Origin: Deinococcus actinosclerus
Lineage (GTDB): Bacteria; Deinococcota; Deinococci; Deinococcales; Deinococcaceae
Direction of reading: 5' to 3'
Assembly: GCF_001507665.1 (NCBI RefSeq)
Contig: NZ_CP013910.1
Span: 2,107,501 to 2,171,500, forward strand
DNA length: 64,000 bases
Shown piece by piece: positions 20,154-29,426 of this stretch. The notes beneath the pieces were generated by a model, which was given only the letters and a program-made list of their open reading frames with translations, had not been told where the DNA came from and did not search any database. The position numbers and the translations under genes were made by a program. Within the stretch, counting starts at the first letter, position 1. Each line of letters opens with the position of its first letter.

Positions 20154-20159
20154 AGTGTA
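20154..20159 (-). promoter_or_regulatory. -10 box of the DAHP synthase leader transcript
   Basis: TACACT on the minus strand, 7 nt before the leader peptide ATG. No convincing -35 is seen. The hairpin GCCCACCC/GGGTGGGC at 20161-20189, just upstream, may be the terminator of the preceding gene. Confidence 0.55.
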
Positions 20160-20226
20160 GGCCCACCCCCCGGCGTGAACCGGGTGGGCGGTCTAGGGCA
20201 CCGGCAGACAGGCCGCGCCGCCCGCC

Positions 20227-20667
20227 TCAGGGCAGGTAGGGTTTCAGCGCCACCTGGATGGCGGGCGCGTCCGCCAGCTGCGCGGGGTTCAGGTGCAGCA
20301 CCGTGACGATGGCCCGCTGCGCGCCGGCGGCCTCGGTGGCCGGCGTGGGGGGGCGGCGGCGGTCCCGGCCGTACGAGCGGGAGGACAGAATGATGCCCGC
20401 AAACGGCGTCTGCGTGCGGGGATTGACCAGCACGTAATCCACCTTCACCTGCGCCTTCTGGGCCAGGGTGCCCTGGGGCCGCGCGGGCAGCACCTCGAAG
20501 GCCAGCACGTCCCTGAGGATGGTGGGCCCGCGCACCTCGACCGGCTGGTCCTGCAGCGCCAGGCGAAGTTGCTGCTCGAACCGGTCTTCCTGGCGTGACC
20601 GTTCGGTCCGCGGCGCCTTCGCACCTGGACGCTCGACCTCTCCCCGTTTCAGGAAATGCAGCGGCAT
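20227..20667 (-). CDS. Hypothetical protein, faint DUF2726-like pattern
   Basis: A 146-residue soluble protein with a basic N-terminus (MPLHFLKRGEVERPGAKAPR). The centre, VRGPTILRDVLAF and KVDYVLVNPRTQTPFAGIIL, resembles the strand order of DUF2726 nuclease-like proteins, but the expected acidic active-site residues are not clear. TACCAT on the minus strand lies 5 nt before the ATG. It stands alone between two short minus-strand genes. Function unknown. Confidence 0.6.
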   Translation of the reverse strand: MPLHFLKRGEVERPGAKAPRTERSRQEDRFEQQLRLALQDQPVEVRGPTILRDVLAFEVLPARPQGTLAQKAQVKVDYVLVNPRTQTPFAGIILSSRSYGRDRRRPPTPATEAAGAQRAIVTVLHLNPAQLADAPAIQVALKPYLP

Positions 20668-20748
20668 GGATCATGGTACGCGCTGGGGCGCGCCTGCCGC
20701 TGCGCCCGCCCGTCAGGGGCATCCGCACCGGCCCGGGGGGGCCCCGGC

Positions 20749-21054
20749 TCAGCCCTGGGCGATGCGGCGCAGGTTCTCGACGCGGGTGGCCAGTTCCGGC
20801 AGTTCGAGGGCGCGCAGGGCCTTGGTCGTGCGGGCCAGGCCGGCGTCGTCCACGCGGCCCTGGTTCCAGCCGGCGATCAGCATGGCGCAGCCCTGCAGGG
20901 CGTCACTGACGGTTTCCTTGTGGAACATCGCGGCCAGGGTGCCGCTCTGGGCCGGCGCGGTCTGCTGCGCCTGAGCCTGCACGTCCAGCACGACCTGCAT
21001 GAACACCTGATCCAGGCGGGCCCGGTCGTCGGCTTGAATGGGGGTTCCGGTCAT
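20749..21054 (-). CDS. Small hypothetical protein
   Basis: A 101-residue, probably all-helical soluble protein (MTGTPIQADDRARLDQVFMQ at the start, ELPELATRVENLRRIAQG at the end). No family recognised. The start is fixed by TACACT at 21062-21067, exactly 7 nt upstream, while a longer frame in the same phase is a shadow of the ATP-grasp gene opposite. It is divergent from the ATP-grasp cassette. Confidence 0.65.
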   Translation of the reverse strand: MTGTPIQADDRARLDQVFMQVVLDVQAQAQQTAPAQSGTLAAMFHKETVSDALQGCAMLIAGWNQGRVDDAGLARTTKALRALELPELATRVENLRRIAQG

Positions 21055-21061
21055 GGGGCGC

Positions 21062-21067
21062 AGTGTA
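21062..21067 (-). promoter_or_regulatory. -10 box of a leaderless small-protein transcript
   Basis: TACACT on the minus strand, 7 nt before the ATG at 21054, with no ribosome binding site between. Confidence 0.5.
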
Positions 21068-21174
21068 TCCCGGGCCGTGCGGCTTTCTTCATGTCGCCTC
21101 TCATGACTCGCGGGGGCGCGGGAGCGCTGCGTATCTTGGTGCATCTCAGGGGATGCGGGGAGGGCAGGACTGCA

Positions 21175-22989
21175 ATGAAGTACGAGCCGGGGAGCAGGTT
21201 TTATGACGAGATGGTCACCGCTGATGGCGTGGCACGCGCCCATTACCAGGGGGTGCAGGCGTACCTGGACGCCCTGGGGGTGAGCGAGTTCCGGCGGCGG
21301 CATCAGCTGCTGGATCTGGCGTTCCGCAATCAGGGGATCACGTTCACGGTCTACGGTGACGCGCAGGGGACCGAGCGCACCTTCCCGTTCGATCCGGTGC
21401 CGCGCATCATTCCGGCGACCGAGTGGTCGCATATCGAGGCGGGGCTGACCCAGCGGGTAAGGGCGCTGAACGCCTTCCTGACCGACATCTACAGTGGCGC
21501 GCAGATTCTCGGGGACGGCGTCATCCCGGCGGAACTGGTGTACACGAGCGCCCACTTCCGGCGCGAGGTGCACGGGGTGCTCCCGCCGGGCGGGGTGTTC
21601 ACCCACGTGGTCGGCACGGACCTGATCCGCAACGAGCAGGGCGAGTACCTGGTGCTCGAGGACAACCTGCGCTCGCCGAGCGGCGTGTCGTACCTGCTGG
21701 CCAACCGGCAGGCGATGACCCGGGTGTACCCGGGCATGTTCGAGGGGCAGGGCGTGCGGCCGGTGCAGCACTACGCCTCGGCGCTGCTGCGACTGCTGCT
21801 CGACAGCAGCCCGCGCGAGAACGGTACGGTGGTCGTCCTGACGCCGGGGATGTACAACAGCGCGTACTTCGAGCACGCCTACCTGGCGCAGCAGATGGGC
21901 GTGGAACTGGTCGAGGGGCGTGACCTGTTCGTGGACGGCGGCCGGGTCTGGATGCGCACGACCGGCGGCCGTCAGCAGGTGGACGTAATCTACCGCCGCG
22001 TGGACGACGACTTCCTGGACCCGCTGGCGTTCCGCCGGGACAGCGCGCTGGGCGTGGCCGGACTGGTGGACGTGTACCGGCAGGGGCGCGTGGCGATCGC
22101 CAACGCCATCGGGACGGGCGTCGCGGACGACAAGGCGGTGTACGCCTACGTGCCCGACATGATCCGCTACTACCTGAACGAGTCGCCGGTCCTGAACAAC
22201 GTGCCCACCTACCTGGGCTGGAACGCCGAACATCTGGAGTTCATGCTCGCGAACGCGCAGGAACTGGTGTTCAAGTCGGTGGGCGAGGCGGGCGGGTACG
22301 GCATGCTGATCGGCCCGGACGCCACGCGGGACGAGGTGCGGGCGTACCTGGAGAAGGTGCGGCGCGATCCGCGCGACTTCATCGCCCAGCCGGTGGTGGG
22401 CCTGTCGCGGCACCCGACCTTCTACCCCGACAGCGGCGGGTTCGAGGCGGCGCACGTGGACCTGCGGCCGTACATCCTCTTCGGGCAGGACGTGACGATC
22501 GTGCCGGGCGGCCTGACGCGCGTGGCGCTGCGCCGGGGCAGCCTGGTCGTGAACAGCTCGCAGGGGGGCGGCAGCAAGGACACCTGGGTCCTCGATCACG
22601 ACGGTCCGGCGGCGCCGCTGGGCATGACGCAGCTGCTGCACGGAACGACCGATCCGGTCGGCGGGCAGGGCCAGCGTCAGACGCAGTCCCAGTCGGGCGG
22701 CGGGCAGGCGCAGTCACAGTCGCAATCCCAGTCGCAGTGGCAGGGGGGCTTCGGGGCGGTGCCGCTGGGCGAGCCGCTGTCTCCCGACTCGCTGGCCGTG
22801 CTGGCCGACCAGGCGGCGCTGCACCGCGCGCAGGCGGCCGACGAGGCGCAGGTGGCGGCCTACGGCGAGAGTCAGCGCGCCCCGGAGGGTCCGCCGCCCG
22901 CAGGCGTGGCGTCCGGGCGCAGCGGGCCGCAGTCGTACCAGCAGCAGCTGGAAAAGGATCAGCTGGACGCTGACGGGGAGGACCGCTGA
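21175..22989 (+). CDS. Circularly permuted ATP-grasp protein
   Basis: A 604-residue protein of the COG2308 type (DUF404/DUF407). Seen are RFYDEMVTADGVARAHYQGV, LVLEDNLRSPSGVSYLLANR, VIYRRVDDDFLDPLAFR, VYAYVPDMIRYYLNE and VFKSVGEAGGYGMLIGP. Residues from about 490 on carry a low-complexity Gln/Ser tract (TQSQSG, QSQSQSQSQW) and a variable tail. Comparative work on ATP-grasp systems predicts an amide or peptide ligase working with alpha-E and transglutaminase partners. It overlaps the next gene by one base (TGATG). Confidence 0.88.
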   Translation: MKYEPGSRFYDEMVTADGVARAHYQGVQAYLDALGVSEFRRRHQLLDLAFRNQGITFTVYGDAQGTERTFPFDPVPRIIPATEWSHIEAGLTQRVRALNAFLTDIYSGAQILGDGVIPAELVYTSAHFRREVHGVLPPGGVFTHVVGTDLIRNEQGEYLVLEDNLRSPSGVSYLLANRQAMTRVYPGMFEGQGVRPVQHYASALLRLLLDSSPRENGTVVVLTPGMYNSAYFEHAYLAQQMGVELVEGRDLFVDGGRVWMRTTGGRQQVDVIYRRVDDDFLDPLAFRRDSALGVAGLVDVYRQGRVAIANAIGTGVADDKAVYAYVPDMIRYYLNESPVLNNVPTYLGWNAEHLEFMLANAQELVFKSVGEAGGYGMLIGPDATRDEVRAYLEKVRRDPRDFIAQPVVGLSRHPTFYPDSGGFEAAHVDLRPYILFGQDVTIVPGGLTRVALRRGSLVVNSSQGGGSKDTWVLDHDGPAAPLGMTQLLHGTTDPVGGQGQRQTQSQSGGGQAQSQSQSQSQWQGGFGAVPLGEPLSPDSLAVLADQAALHRAQAADEAQVAAYGESQRAPEGPPPAGVASGRSGPQSYQQQLEKDQLDADGEDR

Positions 22990-23942
22990 TGCTGCTGCTG
23001 TCTCGACTGGCGGAGAACCTGTTCTGGATGGGCCGCTACATGGAACGCGCCGAGAACACGGCGCGGCTCCTGAGCGTGAACTACTACGCCACCCTGGAAT
23101 CGGCAGGCAGCGCCCGCGACCACTGGCGCCCGCTGCTTGATCTCACGGGGGGCGAGGGGGCCCTGCGCGCTCACTACGGCCGGGTGGACGCCCGCAGCGT
23201 GGGGTCGTGGCTGGCGTTTGACCGCGAGAATCCATCCAGTATCGCCAGCAGCCTCGCGTTTGCCCGCTCAAACGCGCGGGGCCTGCGCGACCGGATTCCC
23301 AGCGAGATGTGGGAGGCCGTGAACCGCGCGTACCTGAACCTGTGCTTTGAGACCGGCGACATCCTCGACCGGGACGGGCTGTTCGAGTTCTGCGTGGCGG
23401 CGCGCGACGCGTCGCAGTTCTTCTTCGGGATCGCGTTCGCCACCCTGCCGCGCGACGAGGGCTGGTCGTTCATGCGCGCCGGTCAGATGCTGGAGCGGGC
23501 GGACAACACGCTGCGCGTCCTGCAGGGCCGCCTGACACCCGAGGCCCTGCGCGGCGCGCTGGAGCCGGCCGCGGCCGTGCAGATCGAGCAGCGCTGGGCG
23601 CAGGTGCTCAAGGGGGCCAGCGCCTACGAGGCGTACCGCAAGCGCATCCACGCGGGCATCAATCCGCGGCTGATCGCCGGCTTCCTGCTGCTCGACGAGT
23701 ACTTCCCGCGCAGCGTGCGCTACAGCGTGCAGAACCTGCACGACGCGCTGGAGCAGATTCACCGCTGTCACCCCGGCGAGCATCCGGAGGTGCTGCGCCT
23801 GTCGCGCTGGCTGGTGGCCCGCCTGGAATTCGCGCAGGTCGACGACATCCTGACCCGGCAGCAGCCGGGCCTGCCCGACCTGCTCGTCGATGTGAACGGC
23901 GTGGGCGCCGCGATCACCGCGGCGTACTTTGAGCAGGAATGA
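22989..23942 (+). CDS. Alpha-E domain protein
   Basis: A 317-residue helical protein of the DUF403/COG2307 family, starting MLLLSRLAENLFWMGRYMER, with GWSFMRAGQMLERADNTLRV in the middle and FPRSVRYSVQNLHDALEQI later. The family has conserved Glu residues (E14-type in RLAENLFW, ERAENTARLL) and no known activity. It always travels with the ATP-grasp and transglutaminase genes. Its ATG overlaps the ATP-grasp stop, so the proteins are probably made in equal amounts. Confidence 0.88.
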   Translation: MLLLSRLAENLFWMGRYMERAENTARLLSVNYYATLESAGSARDHWRPLLDLTGGEGALRAHYGRVDARSVGSWLAFDRENPSSIASSLAFARSNARGLRDRIPSEMWEAVNRAYLNLCFETGDILDRDGLFEFCVAARDASQFFFGIAFATLPRDEGWSFMRAGQMLERADNTLRVLQGRLTPEALRGALEPAAAVQIEQRWAQVLKGASAYEAYRKRIHAGINPRLIAGFLLLDEYFPRSVRYSVQNLHDALEQIHRCHPGEHPEVLRLSRWLVARLEFAQVDDILTRQQPGLPDLLVDVNGVGAAITAAYFEQE

Positions 23943-23975
23943 GGCGCGGCGGGCAAGGGTTCAGGGAGGTGAACG

Positions 23976-24800
23976 GTGCGCTGTGAGATCCGGCACGTGA
24001 CCGAGTACCGCTACCCGCAACCGGCGTGGGATTCGTTCAATCAGGTCCGCCTGCATCCCACGCAGGAGGCGCGGCAGGCCGTGCGGTCGTTCCACCTGCA
24101 TGTGGTGCCTCAGGCCGAGGTCACCTCACACAAGGACTATTTCGGCGCGATCGTGCATCACGTGCACGTGCACGACCAGCACACCCAGCTGCGGATTGAG
24201 GCGCAGGCGATGGTGGACACCCACGCGCTGCCCGACCCGGGGCCGACCCCGGTGATGGCCCTGCGCGGCACGCGCGGTCCCCTGACCGAGTTTCTGGTGC
24301 CGTGTCAGCGGGTCCCGGCCGGGCCCTGGCCAGAGGTGTTCGGGGTGACCCGCCCGGGCGAGCAGGACGATCTGGGCGAGTACCTGCAGCACCTCAACTC
24401 GTTCCTGTACTCGCAGTTCACCTATGACGCCAGGGCCACGACAGTCAGCACCCCCCTGGCGGAATTCGCCCAGCACAGGCGGGGCGTGTGCCAGGACTTC
24501 ACGCACGCGATGCTGGGCATCACCCGGCAGCTGGGCATCCCGTCGCGGTACGTGAGCGGCTACCTGTACAGCGGCGGCGAGATGCGCGGCGCGGAGGCCA
24601 CCCACGCCTGGGTCGAATGCTTTATCCCGGAGTACGGGTGGCTGGGGCTGGACCCCACGAACAACTGCGTGGCGCGCGAGAAGCACATCAAGATCGGGCA
24701 TGGGCGCGAGTACAGCGACGTCTCGCCGGTGCGCGGCACGTACTACGGGGGCGGCAAGGGCAGCATGTCGGTGGCGGTGTACGTGTACGGCGAAACCTAG
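23976..24800 (+). CDS. Transglutaminase-like protein of the ATP-grasp/alpha-E cassette
   Basis: A 274-residue protein with the bacterial transglutaminase N-terminal domain (EYRYPQPAWDSFNQVRLHP) followed by a papain-like core: catalytic Cys in HRRGVCQDFTHAML, His in ATHAWVECFIP and Asp in LGLDPTNNC. GTG start with GGAGG upstream. There is no signal peptide, so it acts in the cytoplasm, probably trimming or transferring what the ATP-grasp partner ligates (family-level prediction). Confidence 0.9.
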   Translation: MRCEIRHVTEYRYPQPAWDSFNQVRLHPTQEARQAVRSFHLHVVPQAEVTSHKDYFGAIVHHVHVHDQHTQLRIEAQAMVDTHALPDPGPTPVMALRGTRGPLTEFLVPCQRVPAGPWPEVFGVTRPGEQDDLGEYLQHLNSFLYSQFTYDARATTVSTPLAEFAQHRRGVCQDFTHAMLGITRQLGIPSRYVSGYLYSGGEMRGAEATHAWVECFIPEYGWLGLDPTNNCVAREKHIKIGHGREYSDVSPVRGTYYGGGKGSMSVAVYVYGET

Positions 24801-24803
24801 CGT

Positions 24804-24870
24804 CCGCCCAGCGGCAGGTGGTAGCGAGGCGGGCCCCCAGGTGACCGGGAGCCCGCCTGCCGCTGGGCGG
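24804..24870. terminator. Bidirectional hairpin between the cassette and the YIP1 gene
   Basis: CCGCCCAGCGGCAGG (24804-24818) and CCTGCCGCTGGGCGG (24856-24870) pair over 15 bp, with a nested GGCGGGC/GCCCGCC hairpin inside. It separates convergent genes. Confidence 0.8.
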
Positions 24871-24871
24871 C

Positions 24872-25477
24872 TCAGTTGCCGGAGATGACGCGCCCGGTCA
24901 GGAAAAGGCCGCTGATGAGGCCCCCGATCACGCCGGCCACGATCAGCTGGGCGATCCAGGCGAGCACCAGCGTGACGATCGCCTGGGTCTGGTCACGCAG
25001 GTTCAGGCTGCTCTGGGCGGCCAGGAACCCGAAGTAGATCATGACCAGGCCGATCACGAACATCACCAGCCAGCCCAGGATGGGGATGATGCCCAGGAGG
25101 GTGCTGACGATGCTCAGCGGCACGTAGAACAGCGCGAAGGAGTAGGCGACCTCGGCGTAGGTGCCGGTGCCCTTGAAGAGGGTCCGGCCGATCAGGTAGA
25201 CCGCGCCGGTGTAGGCCAGGAAGCCCAGGGGAATGCTGATCAGGCGGCTCAGGAGCTGGCCGAAGAAGGTCACGTCGCTGTGCAGCCCGGCGAACAGCGC
25301 GGCGATCACGGCGGAGACGACGGCCGCGATCATGACGTATGTCAGGGCGCTGCTCAGGCCGCCGCGGCGCTCGAAACGTTCGAAGGTGGCGGGGCTGGGG
25401 CGGCTCAGGACGGCGACGCTCTGGGCGAACATGTCCTGCACGCTGCTCTCGGGCCGGCTGGTCACGGGGCTTTTCAT
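24872..25477 (-). CDS. YIP1-family membrane protein
   Basis: A 201-residue protein with a cytoplasmic N-terminus (about 45 residues) and five hydrophobic segments: [73 protein letters not shown] and a last one before GRVISGN. Spacing and the [18 protein letters not shown] loop match bacterial YIP1 (DUF1282-like) proteins. The ATG at 25477 is chosen over an upstream in-frame ATG that leads into shadow sequence. Function unknown. Confidence 0.78.
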   Translation of the reverse strand: MKSPVTSRPESSVQDMFAQSVAVLSRPSPATFERFERRGGLSSALTYVMIAAVVSAVIAALFAGLHSDVTFFGQLLSRLISIPLGFLAYTGAVYLIGRTLFKGTGTYAEVAYSFALFYVPLSIVSTLLGIIPILGWLVMFVIGLVMIYFGFLAAQSSLNLRDQTQAIVTLVLAWIAQLIVAGVIGGLISGLFLTGRVISGN

Positions 25478-25596
25478 GGCACGGAGTACGGCCGCTGGGC
25501 CAGCGAAGTTGCCACATGGCCCGTTCATCCTCCCTTCATGTCCGGACGGGGCGGGGGCACCTTTGTCTGCGCCCCGGCATGTCACAATGCGGCGCG

Positions 25597-26517
25597 ATGA
25601 CGGAACCTTCCATTACCTCCGGCGAGCAGACCCACTCCGGCTTCGTGGCCATCGTGGGCAAGCCCAACGTCGGCAAAAGCACCCTTCTGAACGCCTTCCT
25701 GGGGACCAAGGTGGCCCCCACCAGCCCCCGGCCCCAGACCACCCGCCGGGGCGTGCGCGGTATCCACACCAGCGGCGAACGTCAGATCGTCTTCGTGGAT
25801 ACGCCCGGGCTGCACAAACCCAAAGACGCGCTGGGCAAGTACATGAACCACGAGGTGCACAGCGCCCTGGCCGACGTGGACGCGGTCGTGTGGGTCGTGG
25901 ACCTGCGCCACCCGCCCACCGACGAGGATCAGCTCGTGGCGCGGCAGGTGCGCGAGCTGCCCAAGCCGCTGTTCCTAGTGGGCAACAAGACCGACGCCGC
26001 CAAGTACCCCGACGAGGCCATGAAGCTCTACCGCGCGCTGCTCGAGGGCCGTGACGCCGAGCTGAGCGACACGATGCTCAGCGCGCAGAACAACCCGAAC
26101 GCCGTGGCGACCCTGCGCGAGCAGCTGCTCGAGATCCTGCCCGAGAGTCCCTTCTTCTTCCCGGTGGGTCCCGCCAGCGACCAGAGCCGCGAGCAGTGGG
26201 CGGCCGAGATCATCCGCGAGGAGGCCATGAAGAAGCTGCGCGACGAGCTGCCCTACGCGGTCGCCACCCGCGTGAACCGCTGGACGGAACGCGAGGATGG
26301 CCTGCAGCGCATCGAGGGCGAGATCGTTGTGGAGAAGAACGCGCACAAGGGCATGGTGATCGGCTCGGGCGGCAAGCAGCTCAAGGAGATCGGTCAGGCG
26401 GCCCGCAAGCAGCTGGAGGTCTTCCTGGACCGCAAGGTGTACCTGGGGCTTGAAGTCATCGTGATTCCCGGCTGGCGCGAGGATGTCGAGGCCCTGCGCG
26501 AACTCGGCTACGAGTAA
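25597..26517 (+). CDS. era: GTPase Era
   Basis: A 306-residue GTPase that binds 16S rRNA during 30S maturation. G1 is [12 protein letters not shown]3 is DTPGLHKP, G4 is NKTD, and the C-terminal KH domain has [15 protein letters not shown] and ends [10 protein letters not shown]. The ATG at 25597 gives the normal length; the longer frame starts in shadow sequence. CACAAT lies 8 nt upstream and could be its -10. Divergent from the YIP1 gene, convergent with the Fur-type gene. Confidence 0.96.
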   Translation: MTEPSITSGEQTHSGFVAIVGKPNVGKSTLLNAFLGTKVAPTSPRPQTTRRGVRGIHTSGERQIVFVDTPGLHKPKDALGKYMNHEVHSALADVDAVVWVVDLRHPPTDEDQLVARQVRELPKPLFLVGNKTDAAKYPDEAMKLYRALLEGRDAELSDTMLSAQNNPNAVATLREQLLEILPESPFFFPVGPASDQSREQWAAEIIREEAMKKLRDELPYAVATRVNRWTEREDGLQRIEGEIVVEKNAHKGMVIGSGGKQLKEIGQAARKQLEVFLDRKVYLGLEVIVIPGWREDVEALRELGYE

Positions 26518-26534
26518 ACCCGCCGGCCCCTGGC

Positions 26535-26569
26535 AGCGCCGCCCTTCACTGGTCGTGGAGGGCGGCGCT
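26535..26569. terminator. Hairpin between era and the Fur-family gene
   Basis: AGCGCCGCCCT and AGGGCGGCGCT form a perfect 11-bp stem with a 13-nt loop between convergent genes; probably terminates both transcripts. Confidence 0.8.
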
Positions 26570-26588
26570 CTGCTGCTTCCGGCAGGCG

Positions 26589-26975
<387 letters not shown>

Positions 26976-27082
26976 GGACTCAGGATACCACTTGTTGAGA
27001 CGCCCCGATCAATAAAGAGGCAGCCGCCGCGTATCTACACTGGACGGCACCGGAATGATCGTGCCGCGCGCCGGGGAGCCGA

Positions 27083-27916
27083 ATGCTGCGTGAACTCTTC
27101 TTCAACTTCTGCCTGCTGATCAGCGTTCATTCCGTCCTGCGCTTCACCTTCCGCTCCTGGCCCACCTCCCGCAGCGGCCCCGTGCCCATGGCGCGGCTGG
27201 CCGCCTTCGCCGCCGCCACCCTGCTGCTCCTGCTGTTCCCGGCGCAGCCCACACCCGGCATCGTGCTCGACGCGCGGGCGGTGCCGGTCGCCTTCGTCAC
27301 CCTGCAGTTCGGGCCGCTGCCGGGCCTGCTCGTGGCCTTGCCCGCCCTGGCGTACCGCATCTGGCTGGGCGGAGCCGGCGTGTACGCGGCCGTGCCCAGC
27401 CTGCTGGCCGTCATCGGCGTGACGGCCCTGCTGCGCCGCCGCATTCCCGCGGTGGGACCGCTGTTCTGGCCGCACTGGCCCAGCCTGATCCTGATGTTCG
27501 GCGCGAACGGCCTGCCACTGCTTCTGCCCGGCGGCAGTTCGATCTGGACCTGACCGCCATGGGCCCCGGCGACGCCCTGCTGCTGGTCGATGTCGATCAC
27601 TTCAATCGGGTCAACGACACCTTCGGTCATCAGGTGGGGGACGAGGTGCTGCAGGAGGTGGCGCAGGTCCTGCAACGCGAGGGGCGCGGCCGTGACCGGG
27701 CGTACCGCTACGGTGGGGAGGAATTCGCCGTCATCCTGCGCGACGTGAAGGTGGACGGCCTGCGTCACGCGGCCGTGTATCGGGGGCGTGGCCTGGATGG
27801 CCGTCTCGACCACGCAGCTGACCCAGCGCGCCGACGAGGCCCTGTACAGCGCGAAGACCGGCGGGCGGAACCAGACTTGCCTCTGGCAGTCCCCTTCCCC
27901 GGCGCGCCGGGCCTGA
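27083..27916 (+). pseudogene. Decayed GGDEF diguanylate cyclase with LytS-type membrane domain
   Basis: Three pieces in different frames. 27083-27553 encodes a membrane domain (MLRELFFNFCLLISVHSVLR..., five or six hydrophobic segments, 5TMR-LYT type). From about 27530 another frame reads RRQFDLDLTAM then VDVDHFNRVNDTFGHQVGD and YRYGGEEFAVIL, a GGDEF domain. From about 27790 a third frame gives TQRADEALYSAKTGGRNQ, the domain's usual end. The DPLTGLPN lead-in and the strand with the SIGVA motif are missing, so at least two deletions or frameshifts occurred. No active cyclase is expected. Confidence 0.8.
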
Positions 27917-27948
27917 CCCGGCAGGGGCAAAGACCCCCGGGCCTGAAC

Positions 27949-27990
27949 GCGCAGCGCCCACGCCGGAAGAAACTGGCGTGGGCGCTGCGC
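27949..27990. terminator. Long hairpin between the GGDEF pseudogene and a small acidic gene
   Basis: GCGCAGCGCCCACGCC pairs perfectly with GGCGTGGGCGCTGCGC over 16 bp with a 10-nt loop (GGAAGAAACT), between convergent units. Confidence 0.85.
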
Positions 27991-28001
27991 GTCGGGACGC
28001 T

Positions 28002-28235
28002 TCAGCTGTCGCTGTCGCCCATGTTGGTGCTGGGGGGATCGCTGGCGTCCATGCTCTGGGTCATGGCGACGTCCTGCTTGTCCAGGCCCTCCTTGCGGTA
28101 CTCGCTGGGGGCCTTGTTCTCGGCGTCCACGGCGGCGTCGATCTCCGCTTCGGGGTTGCTGCGGCCCATGAACTGCAGGTCGACGTTGCTGATCTCGTCC
28201 TCGGTCTTGATCTGGTCGCGTTTGTCGTCAGTCAT
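28002..28235 (-). CDS. Small acidic hypothetical protein
   Basis: A 77-residue highly charged, probably disordered protein (MTDDKRDQIKTEDEISNVDL at the start, PPSTNMGDSDS at the end), with an Asp/Glu/Met/Ser-rich composition unlike random GC-rich frames. TAGCGT at 28242-28247 lies 6 nt before the ATG, supporting a real leaderless gene. No family recognised. A hydrophilin-like or stress role is possible but not shown. Confidence 0.65.
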   Translation of the reverse strand: MTDDKRDQIKTEDEISNVDLQFMGRSNPEAEIDAAVDAENKAPSEYRKEGLDKQDVAMTQSMDASDPPSTNMGDSDS

Positions 28236-28313
28236 GAGGTCACGCTACCGCCCGGGCGTGGGGCGCGCCTGAACGCGCCCTTCATGTCGGCTGGAGGTTC
28301 GCCCGGGCGCCGC

Positions 28314-29321
28314 TCAGATGCTGAGGGTCTTGGCGCAGCGGTACAGGTCGCGGCTGACGTCCTTGCGTTTCTCCCAGGTGTCGGCCAGGGGCGTGAAGCT
28401 GGTGCCGTGGTTCTGGCGGCCCACCATGACGTCACTCCGGCCCTCCATCAGGGCGTACACGGCGGCCTCGCCCAGGCGGCTGGCCAGGATGCGGTCCGAG
28501 GACACCGGGCTGCCGCCGCGCTGGATGTGACCCAGGATGCTCACGCGGGTTTCCATGCCGGTCCCGTCCTCGATGGCCTTGGCCACGCCGGTCGCGCCGC
28601 CGGGGTAGCCCTCGGCCACGATGATGATGCTGCCCATCTTGCCCTTCTTCACCGAGGCCTTGACGATGTCGAGCACGCCCGCGACCTCCTTGGCGTCCTC
28701 GGGGATGAAGACCTCCTCGGCCCCGCCCGCCACGGCGACGTCCAGGGCGATGTGCCCGGCGTGGCGGCCCATGACCTCGATCACGAAGATGCGCTCGTGG
28801 CTGGCCCCGGTGTCGCGCAGCTTGTCCACGGCGTCCAGGGCGGTCTCGACGGCCGTGAAGTACCCGATGGTGTGATCCGTGCCGTACAGGTCGTTGTCGA
28901 TGGTGCCGGGCAGGCCGATCACGGGGATGCCGTGCTCTTCCTGCAGGAAGTGCGCGCCGTGGAAGCTGCCGTCCCCGCCGATGACGATCAGGGCGTCCAC
29001 GTCGTGGGCGCGCAGGTGCCGCGCGCCGCGGGCGCGGCCTTCCGGGGTGCGCCAGGTGTGGCTGCGCGCCGAGAGCAGGATGGTGCCGCCGCGCTGGAGG
29101 GTGTTGGCCACGTCGCGCGGCCCGAGGGTGATGAAGTCGCCGCGGTGCAGCCCGGAGAAACCGCGCCGGACGCCGATGACCTCGATGCCCTGGGAGGTGG
29201 CGGTGCGCACGACGGCGCGGATGGCGGCGTTCATGCCGGGAGCGTCGCCGCCGCTGGTCAGGACGGCCACACGCTTGATGCCGGCGGGGTTGGGGTGGGG
29301 ATCGCAGTGGGGTTCGGTCAT
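28314..29321 (-). CDS. pfkA: ATP-dependent 6-phosphofructokinase
   Basis: A 335-residue glycolytic enzyme. Seen are [32 protein letters not shown], the PFK core [36 protein letters not shown] and [21 protein letters not shown] with Gly at the key site is the ATP-type rather than the pyrophosphate-type pattern. The ATG at 29321 with GAGG upstream is preferred over one 14 codons earlier. A 14-bp palindrome lies 45 bp upstream. Confidence 0.95.
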   Translation of the reverse strand: MTEPHCDPHPNPAGIKRVAVLTSGGDAPGMNAAIRAVVRTATSQGIEVIGVRRGFSGLHRGDFITLGPRDVANTLQRGGTILLSARSHTWRTPEGRARGARHLRAHDVDALIVIGGDGSFHGAHFLQEEHGIPVIGLPGTIDNDLYGTDHTIGYFTAVETALDAVDKLRDTGASHERIFVIEVMGRHAGHIALDVAVAGGAEEVFIPEDAKEVAGVLDIVKASVKKGKMGSIIIVAEGYPGGATGVAKAIEDGTGMETRVSILGHIQRGGSPVSSDRILASRLGEAAVYALMEGRSDVMVGRQNHGTSFTPLADTWEKRKDVSRDLYRCAKTLSI

Positions 29322-29365
29322 GCTGGGCCTCGCTGTCGGGGTAGGGAGTGGAACTGAGCGCACCG

Positions 29366-29379
29366 TGGAAGCACTTCCA
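29366..29379. promoter_or_regulatory. Palindrome upstream of pfkA
   Basis: TGGAAGCACTTCCA has perfect 6-bp arms around a 2-bp centre, 45 bp before the pfkA ATG, where a repressor of LacI or GntR type could act. No promoter box was confidently placed next to it. Confidence 0.35.
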
Positions 29380-29426
29380 GGCTGCCGCGCCGCCCCGCCG
29401 GGTTGGGCGAGGGCCGCGCGCCGGGG

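Noticed and set aside
22671..22740. CAGTC-rich repeats at the 3' end of the ATP-grasp gene as a DNA repeat element
   Set aside because: The pattern is explained by a coding Gln-Ser low-complexity tail with varied codons in the correct frame.
27559..28272. An ORF of 237 codons starting in the GGDEF region, considered as an intact GGDEF gene
   Set aside because: Only its first 60 codons are GGDEF-like; after the internal break it runs in the wrong frame through the terminator hairpin and into the antisense of the next gene.
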